Below are positions 1 through 10,300 of a stretch of 37,383 nt of DNA, in pieces. The notes below the pieces were generated by a model. It had not been told where the DNA came from, did no database searches, and worked only from the letters and a program-made list of their open reading frames with translations. The translations under genes and the position numbers were made by a program. Source of the DNA: Pedosphaera sp. (GTDB taxonomy: Bacteria > Verrucomicrobiota > Verrucomicrobiia > Limisphaerales > Pedosphaeraceae); the NCBI GenBank assembly GCA_028293285.1, contig JAQGPC010000112.1:1-37383 (forward strand). The letters are read 5' to 3'. Each line of letters starts with the position of its first letter. The stretch's first letter is position 1.

Positions 1-2141
1 CAGCCAATGCCGCAACCCTCGCCCTGATCAACAACAGCACGATCAGCCAAGCCGCAGGGGCGACGATCACTGAAGCCAATCTGCGCCTCAGTTCGGCGGG
101 TCCCGTCACACTGGATGAAGCTAATCACGTGGGAACGCTGGCGGCTTCGGCCAATGGTGGGCTGTCCTTTACGGATGCCGATGATTTGACCGTAGGCACT
201 GTAGATGGAGTCAATGGAATCAGCACAGTTAATAATGCAATCACGCTCACCGCCGATGGACTCAATGTGGCACAGGCGATCAACTCGGGCAGTGCGCGGA
301 CGATTGTGCAGCAGTTGAGTGCCGGTCGGGCGATTGACCTGGGCAGTGAGACAGCCGGCAAGCTGAGCCTGACCGATAGTGAACTGGATTTGATTACTGC
401 CGGTGTATTGCAGGTGGGCAATGCCAGTGCTGGCAGCATCACGATCAGTGCGGCCATCTCTCCGGCCAACGTGAATACGCTGGCGTTGGTTAATAATGGC
501 GCCATCAGTGAAACAGGAGCAGGCGCGGTGACAGTAAATAATCTGCGCCTCAGCACCCCCGGAGCTGTGACCTTGAATGGAGCCAATCATGTGGACACCT
601 TGGCGGCAGCGGCCAACGGTGGTGTGTCCTTCACCGATGCGGATGCGTTGACGGTTGGCACGGTGGATACAGTCAATGGCGTGAGCACAGTGAATAATGC
701 AATCACCTTGACCGCTGATTCGTTGAACGTGGCGCAGGGGATCAACTCCGGCACCGCTCGCACCATCGTGCAGCAGTTGACGGCGGGTCGGGCGATTGAT
801 TTGGGCAGTGAGACGGGCGGCAAGCTGAGCCTGACCGATAGTGAACTGGACTTGGTTACTGCCGGTGTGTTGCAGGTGGGCAATGCCAGTGCTGGCGGCA
901 TCACGATCAGTGCGGCCATCTCTCCGGCCAACGTGAATACGCTGGCGTTGGTTAATAATGGCGCCATCACAGAAACCGGAGCAGGCGCGGTGAGTGTCAA
1001 TAATCTGCGGCTGAGCACCCCCGGAGCAGTGACTCTGGATGGGGCTAATCACGTGGGAACGCTGGCAGCAGCGGCCAATGGTGGTGTGTCCTTCACCGAT
1101 GCGGATGGCTTGACGCTCGGAACTGTAGATGGTGTGAACGGCGTTACCGCTGCGAATGGAAACATTTCCGTTTCGACTATAAATGGCGCATTGACGGCAA
1201 CGCGTAATGTGGATGCCGGACTCGGCAAGGTAGTTCTATCAGCCGGCAGCTCGGGCAATGACAATGTTCTTTCCATCGGCGCAGGGGTCACCGTGCGCGG
1301 CAAGGGCGGGGTTACTTTGGTTGGGGATCAAATTGCCATCGATGCGTCACTGAATGCTGCTACGATTGATGCGGGTGTTTCACGGGCCACACTGAGACAG
1401 TTTGAAAATGGCACCACCATTAATCTTGGTGGACTGTATGGAGCCGGAACATTGGAACTTTCCCAGGCTGAAATAGCCCGGGTGCATGCCGGTGTTTATC
1501 AGATTGGTGATCTCAATGCTGGAACCATCACCTTCAGCGACCTGATTTCGATTGATCCCGGCGCATTATCGCCGAATCCCACGGCGACTAGCATCAATGC
1601 AACCCGATTGAATTTGGTTACCAGTGGAAGCGTGCTGCAAGTCGGCGGTGGCCGCGTGTTCGTGCCAATTTTAAGCATCAAAGCCGGCCATGACATTCTT
1701 CTGGCCAACTCCAGTGCGATCAACAATGTCAACTATCTGGCCTCGAAATCGGCCACGCCAATTCACTTCATTGACCAAGACACGTTGAAAGTAAGGTCGG
1801 ATGTCGATTGGGACGGGATATTCGGAGTTGATCCTCAATCGAACTTCGTGCAGGGCGGCGGCGGCAGGTTTGGCATCAGCACGTTGTCCGTGCAATTGGC
1901 GGGAATCGCCTACGTGGACGTCCCGGTTCTGCGATTGGGCGGGGTGAACTTTACGGCGCGAGTGGAAGCCAACACAAAACTAATCAGTCCTCCGGGCTCC
2001 ATTGCCACGCTGGGTCTGGACGTGCCCTTCCCGGAAGGGGAAGCGGAATCGGAAACTCGCCGGATTGAAGATCATGCCAAGTGGGTGGGTGGTCGCATGG
2101 TGGTTTCAGGTTCCACAACCGGTCCTCAAACCCCGAAATAA
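1..2141 (+). CDS. TpsA-like filamentous exoprotein, 3' part (5' end outside window)
   Basis: The reading frame is open from the first bases of the window to a TAA at 2139-2141, so the gene begins upstream and only about 712 residues are visible. The sequence is Gly/Ala/Val/Asn/Thr-rich and made of short beta-strand repeats (motifs such as NHVGTLAAAANGG, SFTDAD, LRLSTPGAVTL), as expected for a right-handed beta-helix adhesin or haemagglutinin of the two-partner secretion type. It contains two complete 154-residue tandem units (about 123-1046), flanked by the tail of an earlier unit and by a degenerate later unit (about 1380-1640, motifs AGVYQIGDLNAGTITFS). The last ~150 residues are non-repetitive. 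The next gene, 79 bp downstream on the same strand, is a TpsB-type transporter, which supports secretion of this protein across the outer membrane. Family assignment is by architecture and neighbour; the diagnostic N-terminal TPS domain is not in the window. Host-cell or surface target unknown. Confidence 0.75.
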   Translation, partial: ANAATLALINNSTISQAAGATITEANLRLSSAGPVTLDEANHVGTLAASANGGLSFTDADDLTVGTVDGVNGISTVNNAITLTADGLNVAQAINSGSARTIVQQLSAGRAIDLGSETAGKLSLTDSELDLITAGVLQVGNASAGSITISAAISPANVNTLALVNNGAISETGAGAVTVNNLRLSTPGAVTLNGANHVDTLAAAANGGVSFTDADALTVGTVDTVNGVSTVNNAITLTADSLNVAQGINSGTARTIVQQLTAGRAIDLGSETGGKLSLTDSELDLVTAGVLQVGNASAGGITISAAISPANVNTLALVNNGAITETGAGAVSVNNLRLSTPGAVTLDGANHVGTLAAAANGGVSFTDADGLTLGTVDGVNGVTAANGNISVSTINGALTATRNVDAGLGKVVLSAGSSGNDNVLSIGAGVTVRGKGGVTLVGDQIAIDASLNAATIDAGVSRATLRQFENGTTINLGGLYGAGTLELSQAEIARVHAGVYQIGDLNAGTITFSDLISIDPGALSPNPTATSINATRLNLVTSGSVLQVGGGRVFVPILSIKAGHDILLANSSAINNVNYLASKSATPIHFIDQDTLKVRSDVDWDGIFGVDPQSNFVQGGGGRFGISTLSVQLAGIAYVDVPVLRLGGVNFTARVEANTKLISPPGSIATLGLDVPFPEGEAESETRRIEDHAKWVGGRMVVSGSTTGPQTPK
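123..1046 (+). repeat. Two complete in-frame 462-bp tandem repeats within the TpsA-like gene
   Basis: Unit 1 spans 123-584 and unit 2 spans 585-1046. The anchor AAT-CA(C/T)-GTG (Asn-His-Val) recurs at 123, 585 and 1047, giving a period of exactly 462 bp (154 codons). Bases 1-122 are the end of a preceding, more diverged unit and 1047 to about 1140 is the beginning of a third. The two full units are nearly identical in protein and highly similar in DNA, pointing to recent duplication or gene conversion. Confidence 0.9.
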
Positions 2142-2220
2142 TCTACCCGCCATGCACATCGAAGATTCTAATACGGGTGTAAAAAATTGGGTTTTGGTAA
2201 AGCGGAACTTGGTGAAAATA

Positions 2221-3978
2221 ATGAAGACGGTATCAATGTTAATTCTGGCTGCATGTTGGATGACTTCGTCATTTGCACAACAGTCCCTCGATCCAAATGC
2301 GCCTCCCGAACGGCTGCCCAAAACACCTGAGAAAAAGGTTAAGCCTGAAAAAGAAATTAAGGGCTTAAATCAAAAGCCGAAATCACCGAGAAATCCCAGT
2401 GGCGACGCGGCGCTGATCCCCAAGCTGAACGGGATTATCATTGTCAAAACAGAAGGTGAAGTAAAAAAGGAAGGCGCTCCCGCCAGCACCGGATTAGTGG
2501 TGAAAGATATTCCGTTAATCCAGGGCAAGGATTTCCCGGCGGTCGTTGCGCCTTATTTGGGCCAACCGATGTCGGAAAATAAAATAAGAGATCTGGAAGA
2601 TGACATCATTTTATATTGTCGGAGCAAAAACCGGCCGTTGGTGGACGTGATTCTTTTGGACCAAAGCATTGAGAATGGAATTCTCCAATTATGGTTGCTG
2701 GAAGGAAAAGTGGGAAAGGTGGTTGTCGAAAACGAAGGACACAAATGGTTTAACAATGCGTTTATGCTATCTGAAGTCCATCTCAGGCCCGGCGATTCTT
2801 TGGATGCGGCTAAATTGCAGTCCGATATTGAGTGGGCCAATCGAAACCCATTTCGTGATGTCAGCGCGCAATTCCGGCAGGGTGACGCTCTTGGTCATTC
2901 GGACGTGGTTTTGCAGGTGAGAGACCAATTGCCGGTGCGGGTTTACGCAGGTTATGAGGATAGTGGGACAAAATTCACGGGGGAAGATCGTTTACTCGCC
3001 GGTTTCAATTGGGGCAATGTTTTTGGGCTGGATCATCAATTGAATTATCAATACACGACGGACACGGACTTCAGATTGGTAAAAGCCCATTCGATCAGTT
3101 ACGTGGCACCATTGCCGTGGCATAATACGGTCACATTGTTTGGATCCTACGTGGACGCAATGGCGGATTTCGGAACAGTAGCTTCGGGAACCCTATCCCG
3201 GGGTGAAAGTTATCAGGCCAGCATGCGTTATAATGTTCCACTGCCCAAGATCGGCAAATACCAACATGAAGCCAATGCCGGATTTGATTTTAAATCCAGC
3301 AATAACAACCTGGAATTTGGCGGGACATCCTTTTCGAAATCCGATACTCATATCGCGCAATTTGAATTGGGCTATAGCGGGGTGATGCCGGATCGCTGGG
3401 GACAAACTTCAATGGGTCTCGAAGGATATTACAGCCCCGGCGGCTTGTCGGTTGACAATGACGACACGCATTTCAACAAGCTTCGCGAAAAGGCGAAGGC
3501 CGAGTATTTCTATTTTCGCTTGAGCGCGCAACGAGTGACGCGTCTGCCGTGGGATTTTTCATGGGTGATCAAGGCCATTGGACAGGCTTCTAATGCACGA
3601 TTGCTTCCCAGCGAGCAATTGGGTGTGGGCGGGTACAGCACCGTCCGAGGTTATGATGAACGACTGGTGAACGGTGATGATGGCTGGCTCATCAGCAATG
3701 AATTGCGTTCGCCCGCCATAAAAGCGGGAAGGTTTATCCCGAATCAGGAAGCTAATTATTTGCAGCTTCTGGCTTTTCTCGATTACGGCGGGATTCACAC
3801 GCTCGACCGGGTGGCCAGCGATCCCAAGGATGTGAGCCTGGCTTCCGTCGGCCCGGGACTTCGCTTTACCTTAAGCAAAAATCTTACTGTCCGGTTTGAT
3901 TACGGTTTTCAGCTCACCGAACGGTTTGCCAGCTCCAGCCGTTCACGCGCGCATATAGGAGTGGTAGGCAGTTTCTAA
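2221..3978 (+). CDS. TpsB/FhaC/ShlB-type outer-membrane transporter (two-partner secretion)
   Basis: Exports the adjacent TpsA-like protein across the outer membrane. I chose the ATG at 2221 because it opens with a clear signal peptide (MKTVSMLILAACWMTSSFAQ, cleavage likely after Ala) and gives a 585-aa protein, usual for the family; an in-frame ATG at 2152 would add 23 residues. After a Pro/Lys-rich linker there is a POTRA-like region at about residues 105-190 (motif LWLLEGKVGKVVVEN), then a 16-strand-type barrel with alternating hydrophobic residues. The TpsB signature VRGY lies at residues 475-478 (Arg476, the conserved loop L6 arginine), preceded by GVGGYST. The protein ends in Phe after GVVGS, matching the C-terminal aromatic that the BAM machinery recognises in beta-barrels. 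Probably co-transcribed with the TpsA-like gene. Confident on family; substrate specificity is inferred from adjacency. Confidence 0.88.
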   Translation: MKTVSMLILAACWMTSSFAQQSLDPNAPPERLPKTPEKKVKPEKEIKGLNQKPKSPRNPSGDAALIPKLNGIIIVKTEGEVKKEGAPASTGLVVKDIPLIQGKDFPAVVAPYLGQPMSENKIRDLEDDIILYCRSKNRPLVDVILLDQSIENGILQLWLLEGKVGKVVVENEGHKWFNNAFMLSEVHLRPGDSLDAAKLQSDIEWANRNPFRDVSAQFRQGDALGHSDVVLQVRDQLPVRVYAGYEDSGTKFTGEDRLLAGFNWGNVFGLDHQLNYQYTTDTDFRLVKAHSISYVAPLPWHNTVTLFGSYVDAMADFGTVASGTLSRGESYQASMRYNVPLPKIGKYQHEANAGFDFKSSNNNLEFGGTSFSKSDTHIAQFELGYSGVMPDRWGQTSMGLEGYYSPGGLSVDNDDTHFNKLREKAKAEYFYFRLSAQRVTRLPWDFSWVIKAIGQASNARLLPSEQLGVGGYSTVRGYDERLVNGDDGWLISNELRSPAIKAGRFIPNQEANYLQLLAFLDYGGIHTLDRVASDPKDVSLASVGPGLRFTLSKNLTVRFDYGFQLTERFASSSRSRAHIGVVGSF

Positions 3979-4249
3979 AATCGTTTGGACTTCGCGGAAA
4001 GAGTGGTGCGGCTTCATGTTTGGCCCACGTATTCGCCCGAGGCAGGAGGAGCCATTTAATCCCGGCGAATGACGGAGCTGCAAAAGAGCGCGGACAACGG
4101 ACGAAAAGCATCATTCCTGTTGACTTTATGATGGCATTTCATTGAACTAAACCGGTTGACGTATTGGGAAAGTCCATTACGCCAAGCATGGTTTACTCGA
4201 GCTAAAAAATGATTTCGGAACCGGGTGCTTAAAGCCCGTAGTTGTTCAT
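3979..4249. other. Intergenic region between the TPS pair and the T6SS operon
   Basis: This 271-bp stretch has no credible ORF. It must hold the promoter of the downstream T6SS operon, but I see only weak matches (TTGAC-like boxes near 4119 and 4155 without a convincing -10 at proper spacing). No clear terminator for the TpsB gene is visible. Confidence 0.4.
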
Positions 4250-5170
4250 ATGGGATACTATCTTTCCGAGGAAGCGATGTGGGCGAGCGGTCTGGCGTCA
4301 CGCCTGCGGCTCGTCCAGGCAAATTTTGCCGATGATGCGGCACCGACCCGGCAAAATTTCATTGCCGAAGAAATCGAGCGCGCCCTCAAGGGGGTCGTCC
4401 CGAGCAAAAGAAAAGTTTATCTTAGCGCGCTGTCGGAAAAATTTCCGGCATGGCAACAATCCACCTTCAGTCCATCTCCCGTAGCCGCGCCCACGGCGGC
4501 GCCAGTTCAGGAAACCCCGGAAGTGCTGTTGCAAAAGCTGCTGGCCGTGGCTCCAAGCCTTTCGCCGGAAAGCAAAACCGAATTTGCCAGAAAATTGCAG
4601 CAAGCCGGCCTGGCGGTGACGCAAAACAATGGTGGCGGATTTCCCGAGTTGCCGCCGGAATTACAGAAGCGGCTGGGTTTGCCTCCAGGCAAACAACCTG
4701 ATCCCGAGCGCGCTTTGAAGATGCTGGTGGCGCTTTCGGAATTGACGCTGGCGCTGGATCAACTGGTCTGGGCGTTGTGGAAACAAATGGCGCCGAAATC
4801 AAATTTTCGCAAGGAAGCGGAATTCGGCAAGCTGGCTGGTCCCTATCTGGGCGGGGATGCCGAAGTGTCCACCCAACTTTTAAACCAACCACTGGAACGG
4901 ACGCGAAAACTGATTGCCGGTTTGTTGGGGGCAGTGGGCCGGGCAAGCTCGACCTACGCAAAGAAGCACACGGCGCGCTTCGCGCCGGAAGTGATTGAGG
5001 ATTGGGCAAAGATTGAGAAGAAATGGTCCGAGAGCCTGGAACAAGTCTGCTGGCGCAAATATGTTCAACATGCGAAAGAGCATGCGACAGAGCCGGCGAT
5101 TGAAAATGAAATCCAGGAAGCTATTGCCAAAGCGGCAGAAAACTTAATCATGGGTCGCGCCGCCAATTAA
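4250..5170 (+). CDS. Unrecognised T6SS-operon protein, 306 aa
   Basis: I do not recognise the family. The protein has no signal peptide or membrane segment. Residues 1-80 look like a compact helical region (EEAMWASGLASRLRLVQ), 80-95 is an Ala/Pro linker, and residues ~95-300 are predominantly helical, with NFRKEAEFGKLAGPYLGG in the middle and a charged C-terminus (WRKYVQHAKEHATEPAIENE). The C-terminal half has a loose similarity in layout to the helical C-terminal domain of TagH/Fha-type T6SS proteins, but no FHA domain is present; this is a weak guess. It is the first gene of the unit and ends 10 bp before tssK, so a T6SS role is likely by context. The ATG at 4250 has no Shine-Dalgarno; an in-frame ATG at 4277 is preceded closely by GAGGAA and may be the true start. 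Confidence 0.6.
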   Translation: MGYYLSEEAMWASGLASRLRLVQANFADDAAPTRQNFIAEEIERALKGVVPSKRKVYLSALSEKFPAWQQSTFSPSPVAAPTAAPVQETPEVLLQKLLAVAPSLSPESKTEFARKLQQAGLAVTQNNGGGFPELPPELQKRLGLPPGKQPDPERALKMLVALSELTLALDQLVWALWKQMAPKSNFRKEAEFGKLAGPYLGGDAEVSTQLLNQPLERTRKLIAGLLGAVGRASSTYAKKHTARFAPEVIEDWAKIEKKWSESLEQVCWRKYVQHAKEHATEPAIENEIQEAIAKAAENLIMGRAAN

Positions 5171-5180
5171 AAAATAAATC

Positions 5181-6563
5181 ATGTCTGTTCAAATTCACTG
5201 GCAGGAAGGGCTGTTTCTTCAACCGCATCATTTGCAGCGGATGCAAAAGGCCGCCCACGACCAAATCTCGGACGAGCGACGTTTGGGTTGGGCCTTTCCT
5301 TATGGATTGGTCGAAGCCCGTCTTTCGCGGGATGAACTGGAGAACATGCGAATCCGGTTTGACCGCTTGCGCGCGATCATGCCCAGCGGCTTGGAGATCA
5401 ATTATCCGGCGAGTTGCGACTTGCCTTCGCTGGATATCAAACAAGCCTTTTCCAAGGGTGCTGGGAGTTTCACCGTTCTGCTCGGCGTGCCGCTGTGGCA
5501 GGATGCGCGCGCGAATACCATGAACCCGAGCCAGCAATCGGACTCGCGCGTGAAGCTGCTTTATCGCGTCGGCGAGACGGAATGCACGGATGAAAATACA
5601 GGGGAAAATCCCAAACCAATCCAGGTTCGCCGAATTAATTCCCGACTGATGTTTGAGCAGGAGGATGCTTCCGATATGGAAGTGATTCCGCTTTTGCGAA
5701 TTGTGCGAGCGGTGGGTGATGATATTGGCCTTCCCAAGGAAGACCCGGAGTATGTGCCGCCCTGCATGGTTTTAAGCGGTTCTCCCATTCTGCGGGAAAT
5801 GGTGCGCGATCTGGTCAGCCAGGTTGAGGCCAGCCGAAAAGAATTGGTGGTGCAGTTGTCGCGCGGAGGATTCAATCTGGAAAACCTGCGCGGATTGCAA
5901 TTTGAACAATTGATGCGCCTGCGCACCTTAAGCCGGTACAGCGCGCAATTGCCGCAATTGGTATTGGCTCCGGGATTGACACCCTTTGCGATCTATTTGG
6001 AACTGCGCGGGTTGCTGGCGGAATTGACCGCTTTGCATCCGGATCGGGATGAATTCGAATGCGCGCCTTACAATCACGAAAATCCGTACCTGTGCTTCCG
6101 TGAGTTATCCACGAAGATTCGCGCGCATTTGCGCGGAGCGGTTGCACCCAGTTTTCTCAAGGTGGCTTTCACCAATGTCAACGGCCTGCTTACTGGAACC
6201 TTTGCGGAGGAACATTTCACCCTGCCCAGCGCGTACCTGCTGGGCATCAAAACGAAACTGGATGCCACCGGCCTGGCCCGTTATGTCGAAGATGGCGACA
6301 AGTTTAAATTAATGCCGCTGAGTCTCGCGACGCGCGCCATTCGCGGAATTGAATTGAAGGAAGAGCGCCATCCGCCATTGGAATTGCCCGCCGCTTCCGA
6401 CCTGCATTATTTCCGGTTGGAACGCGCCGCCAGCGCGCGGATGTGGCAGCAGATCCAGATGGAAAAATCGGCGGCCATCCGCTGGACGGGCAATGAACTG
6501 GATTGGTCGGATGCCAGCTTCACCATTTACATGACAGTCCCCAACTCCCCCTCAAGACCATGA
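5181..6563 (+). CDS. tssK: TssK, T6SS baseplate subunit
   Basis: TssK trimers connect the T6SS baseplate to the TssJLM membrane complex, binding TssF/TssG on one side and TssL on the other. At 460 aa it has the family's usual length. The hallmark N-terminus is present at residues 4-18 (IHWQEGLFLQPHHLQ), followed by the shoulder/neck regions and a C-terminal head ending IRWTGNELDWSDASFTIYM. The start ATG at 5181 lies 10 bp after the preceding stop. The stop codon overlaps the tssL start (ATGA at 6560-6563), a typical translational-coupling arrangement. Cytoplasmic. High confidence. Confidence 0.97.
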   Translation: MSVQIHWQEGLFLQPHHLQRMQKAAHDQISDERRLGWAFPYGLVEARLSRDELENMRIRFDRLRAIMPSGLEINYPASCDLPSLDIKQAFSKGAGSFTVLLGVPLWQDARANTMNPSQQSDSRVKLLYRVGETECTDENTGENPKPIQVRRINSRLMFEQEDASDMEVIPLLRIVRAVGDDIGLPKEDPEYVPPCMVLSGSPILREMVRDLVSQVEASRKELVVQLSRGGFNLENLRGLQFEQLMRLRTLSRYSAQLPQLVLAPGLTPFAIYLELRGLLAELTALHPDRDEFECAPYNHENPYLCFRELSTKIRAHLRGAVAPSFLKVAFTNVNGLLTGTFAEEHFTLPSAYLLGIKTKLDATGLARYVEDGDKFKLMPLSLATRAIRGIELKEERHPPLELPAASDLHYFRLERAASARMWQQIQMEKSAAIRWTGNELDWSDASFTIYMTVPNSPSRP

Positions 6564-7330
6564 CGTTGCTTGATTTGACCGAACCGTTGTTTCAATACAT
6601 TTGCCGTCTCAATCGTGTTGCCCGTAAATCCGGTCCGGTCCCCACGGGCGGCACGGCATTCTTCACCAAGGCTCCCGCACAGCCAACGAAGGGTGCGCCC
6701 AGTATGGACTACGCGGTCGTACGCTCGGAAGTGAAAGCGGCTTTCGATGAGATGATGCAAAAGGCCAATATGGATGTTCGACTCGCCGCCCAGGCGAAGA
6801 AAATGGAACTGGCCTTGCTCTTCTTCGTGGATTCCATGATTTCAGAAAGCAGCCTGCCATTCGCGCAACAATGGAACCAGAACCGGCTGGCCTACGATCG
6901 CAACGAACTGGCAGGAGATGAAAAGTTTTTCGATTTGCTGGAGGAAACGATGAAGGATTCCAGCGAGGATGCTTCGGAGCGTTTGGCAGTTTATTACACC
7001 TGCATTGGGTTGGGTTTTACGGGAATTTATTTCAAGCAGCCGGAATATTTGCGGAAGACTCTGCTCACAATTGCGCCGCGAATTCGCAACCTGGTGGAAA
7101 CCGACCAGACAGCCAAAATTTGTCCGGAAGCCTATAGTTCGGTGGACACGCGCGACCTGGTGCAACCGCCGGGCGGACGGTTGGTGCTGCTTGGCATCAT
7201 CTTCCTGTGTTTTACGCTGGCAGTGCTGGCCACGTATTTTTTCATGTATCGAAGCGCTTCGAAGAACTTGAATTCTTCGCTGGATCAAATTTTGAAACAG
7301 GATGCTTCTGTGACTGCCTCCCAGAAATAA
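6560..7330 (+). CDS. tssL: TssL (DotU-like) inner-membrane protein
   Basis: TssL is the C-tail-anchored inner-membrane partner of TssM and contacts the TssK baseplate with its cytoplasmic hook domain. The start was set at the ATG overlapping the tssK stop because MTLLDLTEPLFQYICRLNR is the typical DotU beginning; longer in-frame starts would run back into tssK. The 256-aa product has the DotU helical domain (about residues 45-195, including ALLFFVDSMI and YYTCIGLGFTGIY) and one transmembrane segment near the C-terminus (about 208-230, LVLLGIIFLCFTLAVLATYF). A ~30-residue periplasmic tail follows; there is no OmpA-like peptidoglycan-binding extension. It is followed 13 bp later by tssM. Confidence 0.95.
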   Translation: MTLLDLTEPLFQYICRLNRVARKSGPVPTGGTAFFTKAPAQPTKGAPSMDYAVVRSEVKAAFDEMMQKANMDVRLAAQAKKMELALLFFVDSMISESSLPFAQQWNQNRLAYDRNELAGDEKFFDLLEETMKDSSEDASERLAVYYTCIGLGFTGIYFKQPEYLRKTLLTIAPRIRNLVETDQTAKICPEAYSSVDTRDLVQPPGGRLVLLGIIFLCFTLAVLATYFFMYRSASKNLNSSLDQILKQDASVTASQK

Positions 7331-7343
7331 TTTAGCCGAGTGT

Positions 7344-10300
7344 ATGGATATGATTAAACAACTGCTGGATGCAATTGCGCCGATTTGGAGACTGCCAAGA
7401 ACCGCCAAGGTAATTCTGGCCATCATCGCCGCCTTGGGACTGGGAGCTCTGGCTTCCAAAGGGCTGGGAAAAGGCGGGTGGGTGTTTGTGGTTATTTTGG
7501 TGGTGTTACTGTTGGTTCTGCTTGGTGGGTATCTGCTGTGGCGCTCCTGGCAGCGTCGGAAGCAAAATGCCCAACTGGGCGGCGAGCTTCAACAGCATAG
7601 CTCGGGTTCCCCGCGCGGCATCAGTGATCCCGGCCAACGCGCCCGGCTGGATGATTTAAGAAAAAAGTTTGAAAGCGGCATTGAAGCGTATCGCTCCCGG
7701 GGCAAGGATCTGTACAAGCTGCCTTGGTACGTGATTGTGGGTGAACCCGGGTCCGGCAAGACCGAGGCCATCCGCCATAGCAATGTCGGCTTCCCGCCCG
7801 GCATGCAGGACGAATTTCAGGGCGTTGGCGGCACCATCAATATGAACTGGTGGTTCACGAATAATGCCGTCCTGCTCGATACCGCCGGCCGACTCATGTT
7901 TGAAGAGGTCAAGCCGGGTGAGACCAGCGAGTGGAAGGAATTTCTCCAGTTGTTAAAAAAGAACCGGCCGAACTGTCCGGTTAACGGACTTTTTCTGGTC
8001 ATTCCCTCGGACAGCTTGATCAAGAATTCGGCGGAGGAGATTGCGATGAAGGCCGGGAAAATCGCCCAGCAACTCGACACCATCCAACGCGTCCTGGATG
8101 TCCGGTTTCCGGTGTTCGTCATCATCACCAAGTGCGATAAAATAAATGGTTTCCGTGAATTTTTCGATGGATTGACCGATCCCCAATTGCAGCATCAGAT
8201 GATGGGTTGGTCCAATCCGGAGCCATTGGATAATCCTTTCCGTCCCGAATTAGTATCGCAGCACCTGGATCAAGTCGTCCAGCGGTTGCGTCGTCGTCGC
8301 CTCGGTTTAATGCGCGATCCCGTTCCAGAAAATCCCATTGGCCGACGGACGGATGAGGTGGATTCGCTTTATGCACTGCCGCACAGCCTCTCGTTGTTGA
8401 GCTCGCGTTTGCGCCGCTATCTTGAAACAATTTTCGTCGCGGGCGAATGGTCTGCCAAACCGCTTTTTTTGCGCGGCATTTATTTTTCGTCGTCCATGCG
8501 CGAAGGGTCCGCGTTGGATCAGGATTTGGCAGAAGCGATTGGGGTGCCGGTGGACGATTTGCCCGAAGGAAAAGTTTGGGAACGGGAGCGGGCCTATTTT
8601 CTCCGCGACCTGTTTATTGAAAAAGTTTTTCGCGAAAGAGGCCTGGTTACAAGCGCGAGCAATACTAAGAAAATGTTGCGCAGCCGGAAGATCGCCTTGT
8701 TCAGCTTTGGCTTTGGGGCGTTGGCATTATTCATCGGGCTCGCGTGGTTGGGAATGTCGAGCCTGCGGAGTGGGATCAGAGACCAAAGCGATTACTGGAC
8801 AGCGGTGGGTGACGCGGGGTGGCAGAACAAGGATTGGAAGCAATCCATCATCCCGATGCGCGACAACGGCACGTTTGCGGAATATGTAACCAACCAGGTT
8901 TATGTGGCCGGCACCCGGCCGCCGCTGATACCGATTGGGGATTTTCATGTCAAGCTGCACGAACTGGCGGACAAGCCGCTGAAGCGAAATTGGCTATTTC
9001 CCGGCTTGGCCGACAAATACAACCGGAACAGCAAGACCGCGCAGCGAATTGTATTTGAAGCGGGCGTGGTAAAACCGCTGATCGATGCGTCCCGGCAGAA
9101 AATGAAGATGAGCGACGGCGCGCCGCAGAAAGGGCAGGCAGAAGCGTTGATTGCCCTGATTCGCCTGGAGTCGGATATCTTATCGCGCAACAAGGGGACC
9201 AACAACGGAACCATCAGCGAGGATGGCGCCAAAAATTTCATGTCGCCATTGCTGAGTTACATCTCCGGACAGGACTCGACGCCGGATCCCAAGCTGGTAA
9301 CCACCATGGTCTGGACGTACTCCACAAATGAGTCGGCCAAGGGAACCTGGCCTTCCATGGCGCTTTCCGGCAGCAGTAGTTCCACAAACAATCTGGCCAA
9401 TAACACCGAGTTACGTGCGGGGTTGGAAGCCTTTTTGCGGTCGGTCACGAATAATATCCAGACGCAAATTGGAAGTTGGAACCAGACAGCCGAACTGCGC
9501 AACGCGTTGAAAAAGTTTCAGAGCAACGAAGCGGATTTGTTCAGCGCGGTGCAGGCTGCGGATCAATCCCGCATCAGCCGGGCTTTTGATGAACTTGCAA
9601 AAATTAAGGCCACCGTTGATGAACAGCTTAAAAAGACTACGAGCTCAAGTTTGTTCCAAGGCGGAGTTTCACTGACCAGCGCTTATCAGAATCTTACCAA
9701 GTCGGTGCTGGTAAGCGGCGCGGGAGCATTGGACAAGGTCAGGCAGGCGGATGAAGCATCGCTGAGGGACAACAGCGGACATCCGCTTTTTGTGGCGATT
9801 CAGGCGCGGCTGATTGAAGCGCAGAATGACCTGACGAACCGGATTGAGCAACTTTCCGCAGCCGGAGATTTGGCGGAGATCAAGAATCTCGATGAATTGC
9901 ATCTAGCCAAGATGGATGATCTTTTGGCGTATGCGAAACGGTTTAATCTCTACCAGGATGCAGTTAAGGCCATTGATGCAAAGTGGATCAACCGCGACCG
10001 ATTGGTGGGATTCAAGGGCGATGCCCTGGATGAGTTTCTCGCCAAGCAAATCACCCCGCTCAAAAAGGGGGCGGCTGGTTATAGCGGCAAGCTGCAACCA
10101 CAGGTAGCCACCATTTGCAATTATCTAGCGGACCGCGCAGATGGCGCACAGCGTAACGCCTTCCTGACGGCTTACTTGGAAGAAGCAAAGAAAACAATGA
10201 GCGGCAGTGAAGCTTTTCCGTTGGTGGCAAATCTCAGTGCCAAGCCATTGAGTGGCGTGCCGGAACTTAAGAAGGCCAGCGCTTCGTTGAAGCTGATCTC

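Noticed and set aside
123..1046. 462-bp tandem units as an assembly artefact or CRISPR-like array
   Set aside because: Units are in frame, diverged at many sites and encode beta-helix repeats; no short repeat-spacer pattern exists.
4119..4170. TTGACT/TTGACG boxes before the 306-aa gene as a sigma-70 promoter
   Set aside because: No -10 box at 16-18 bp from either box; reported only as a weak possibility.
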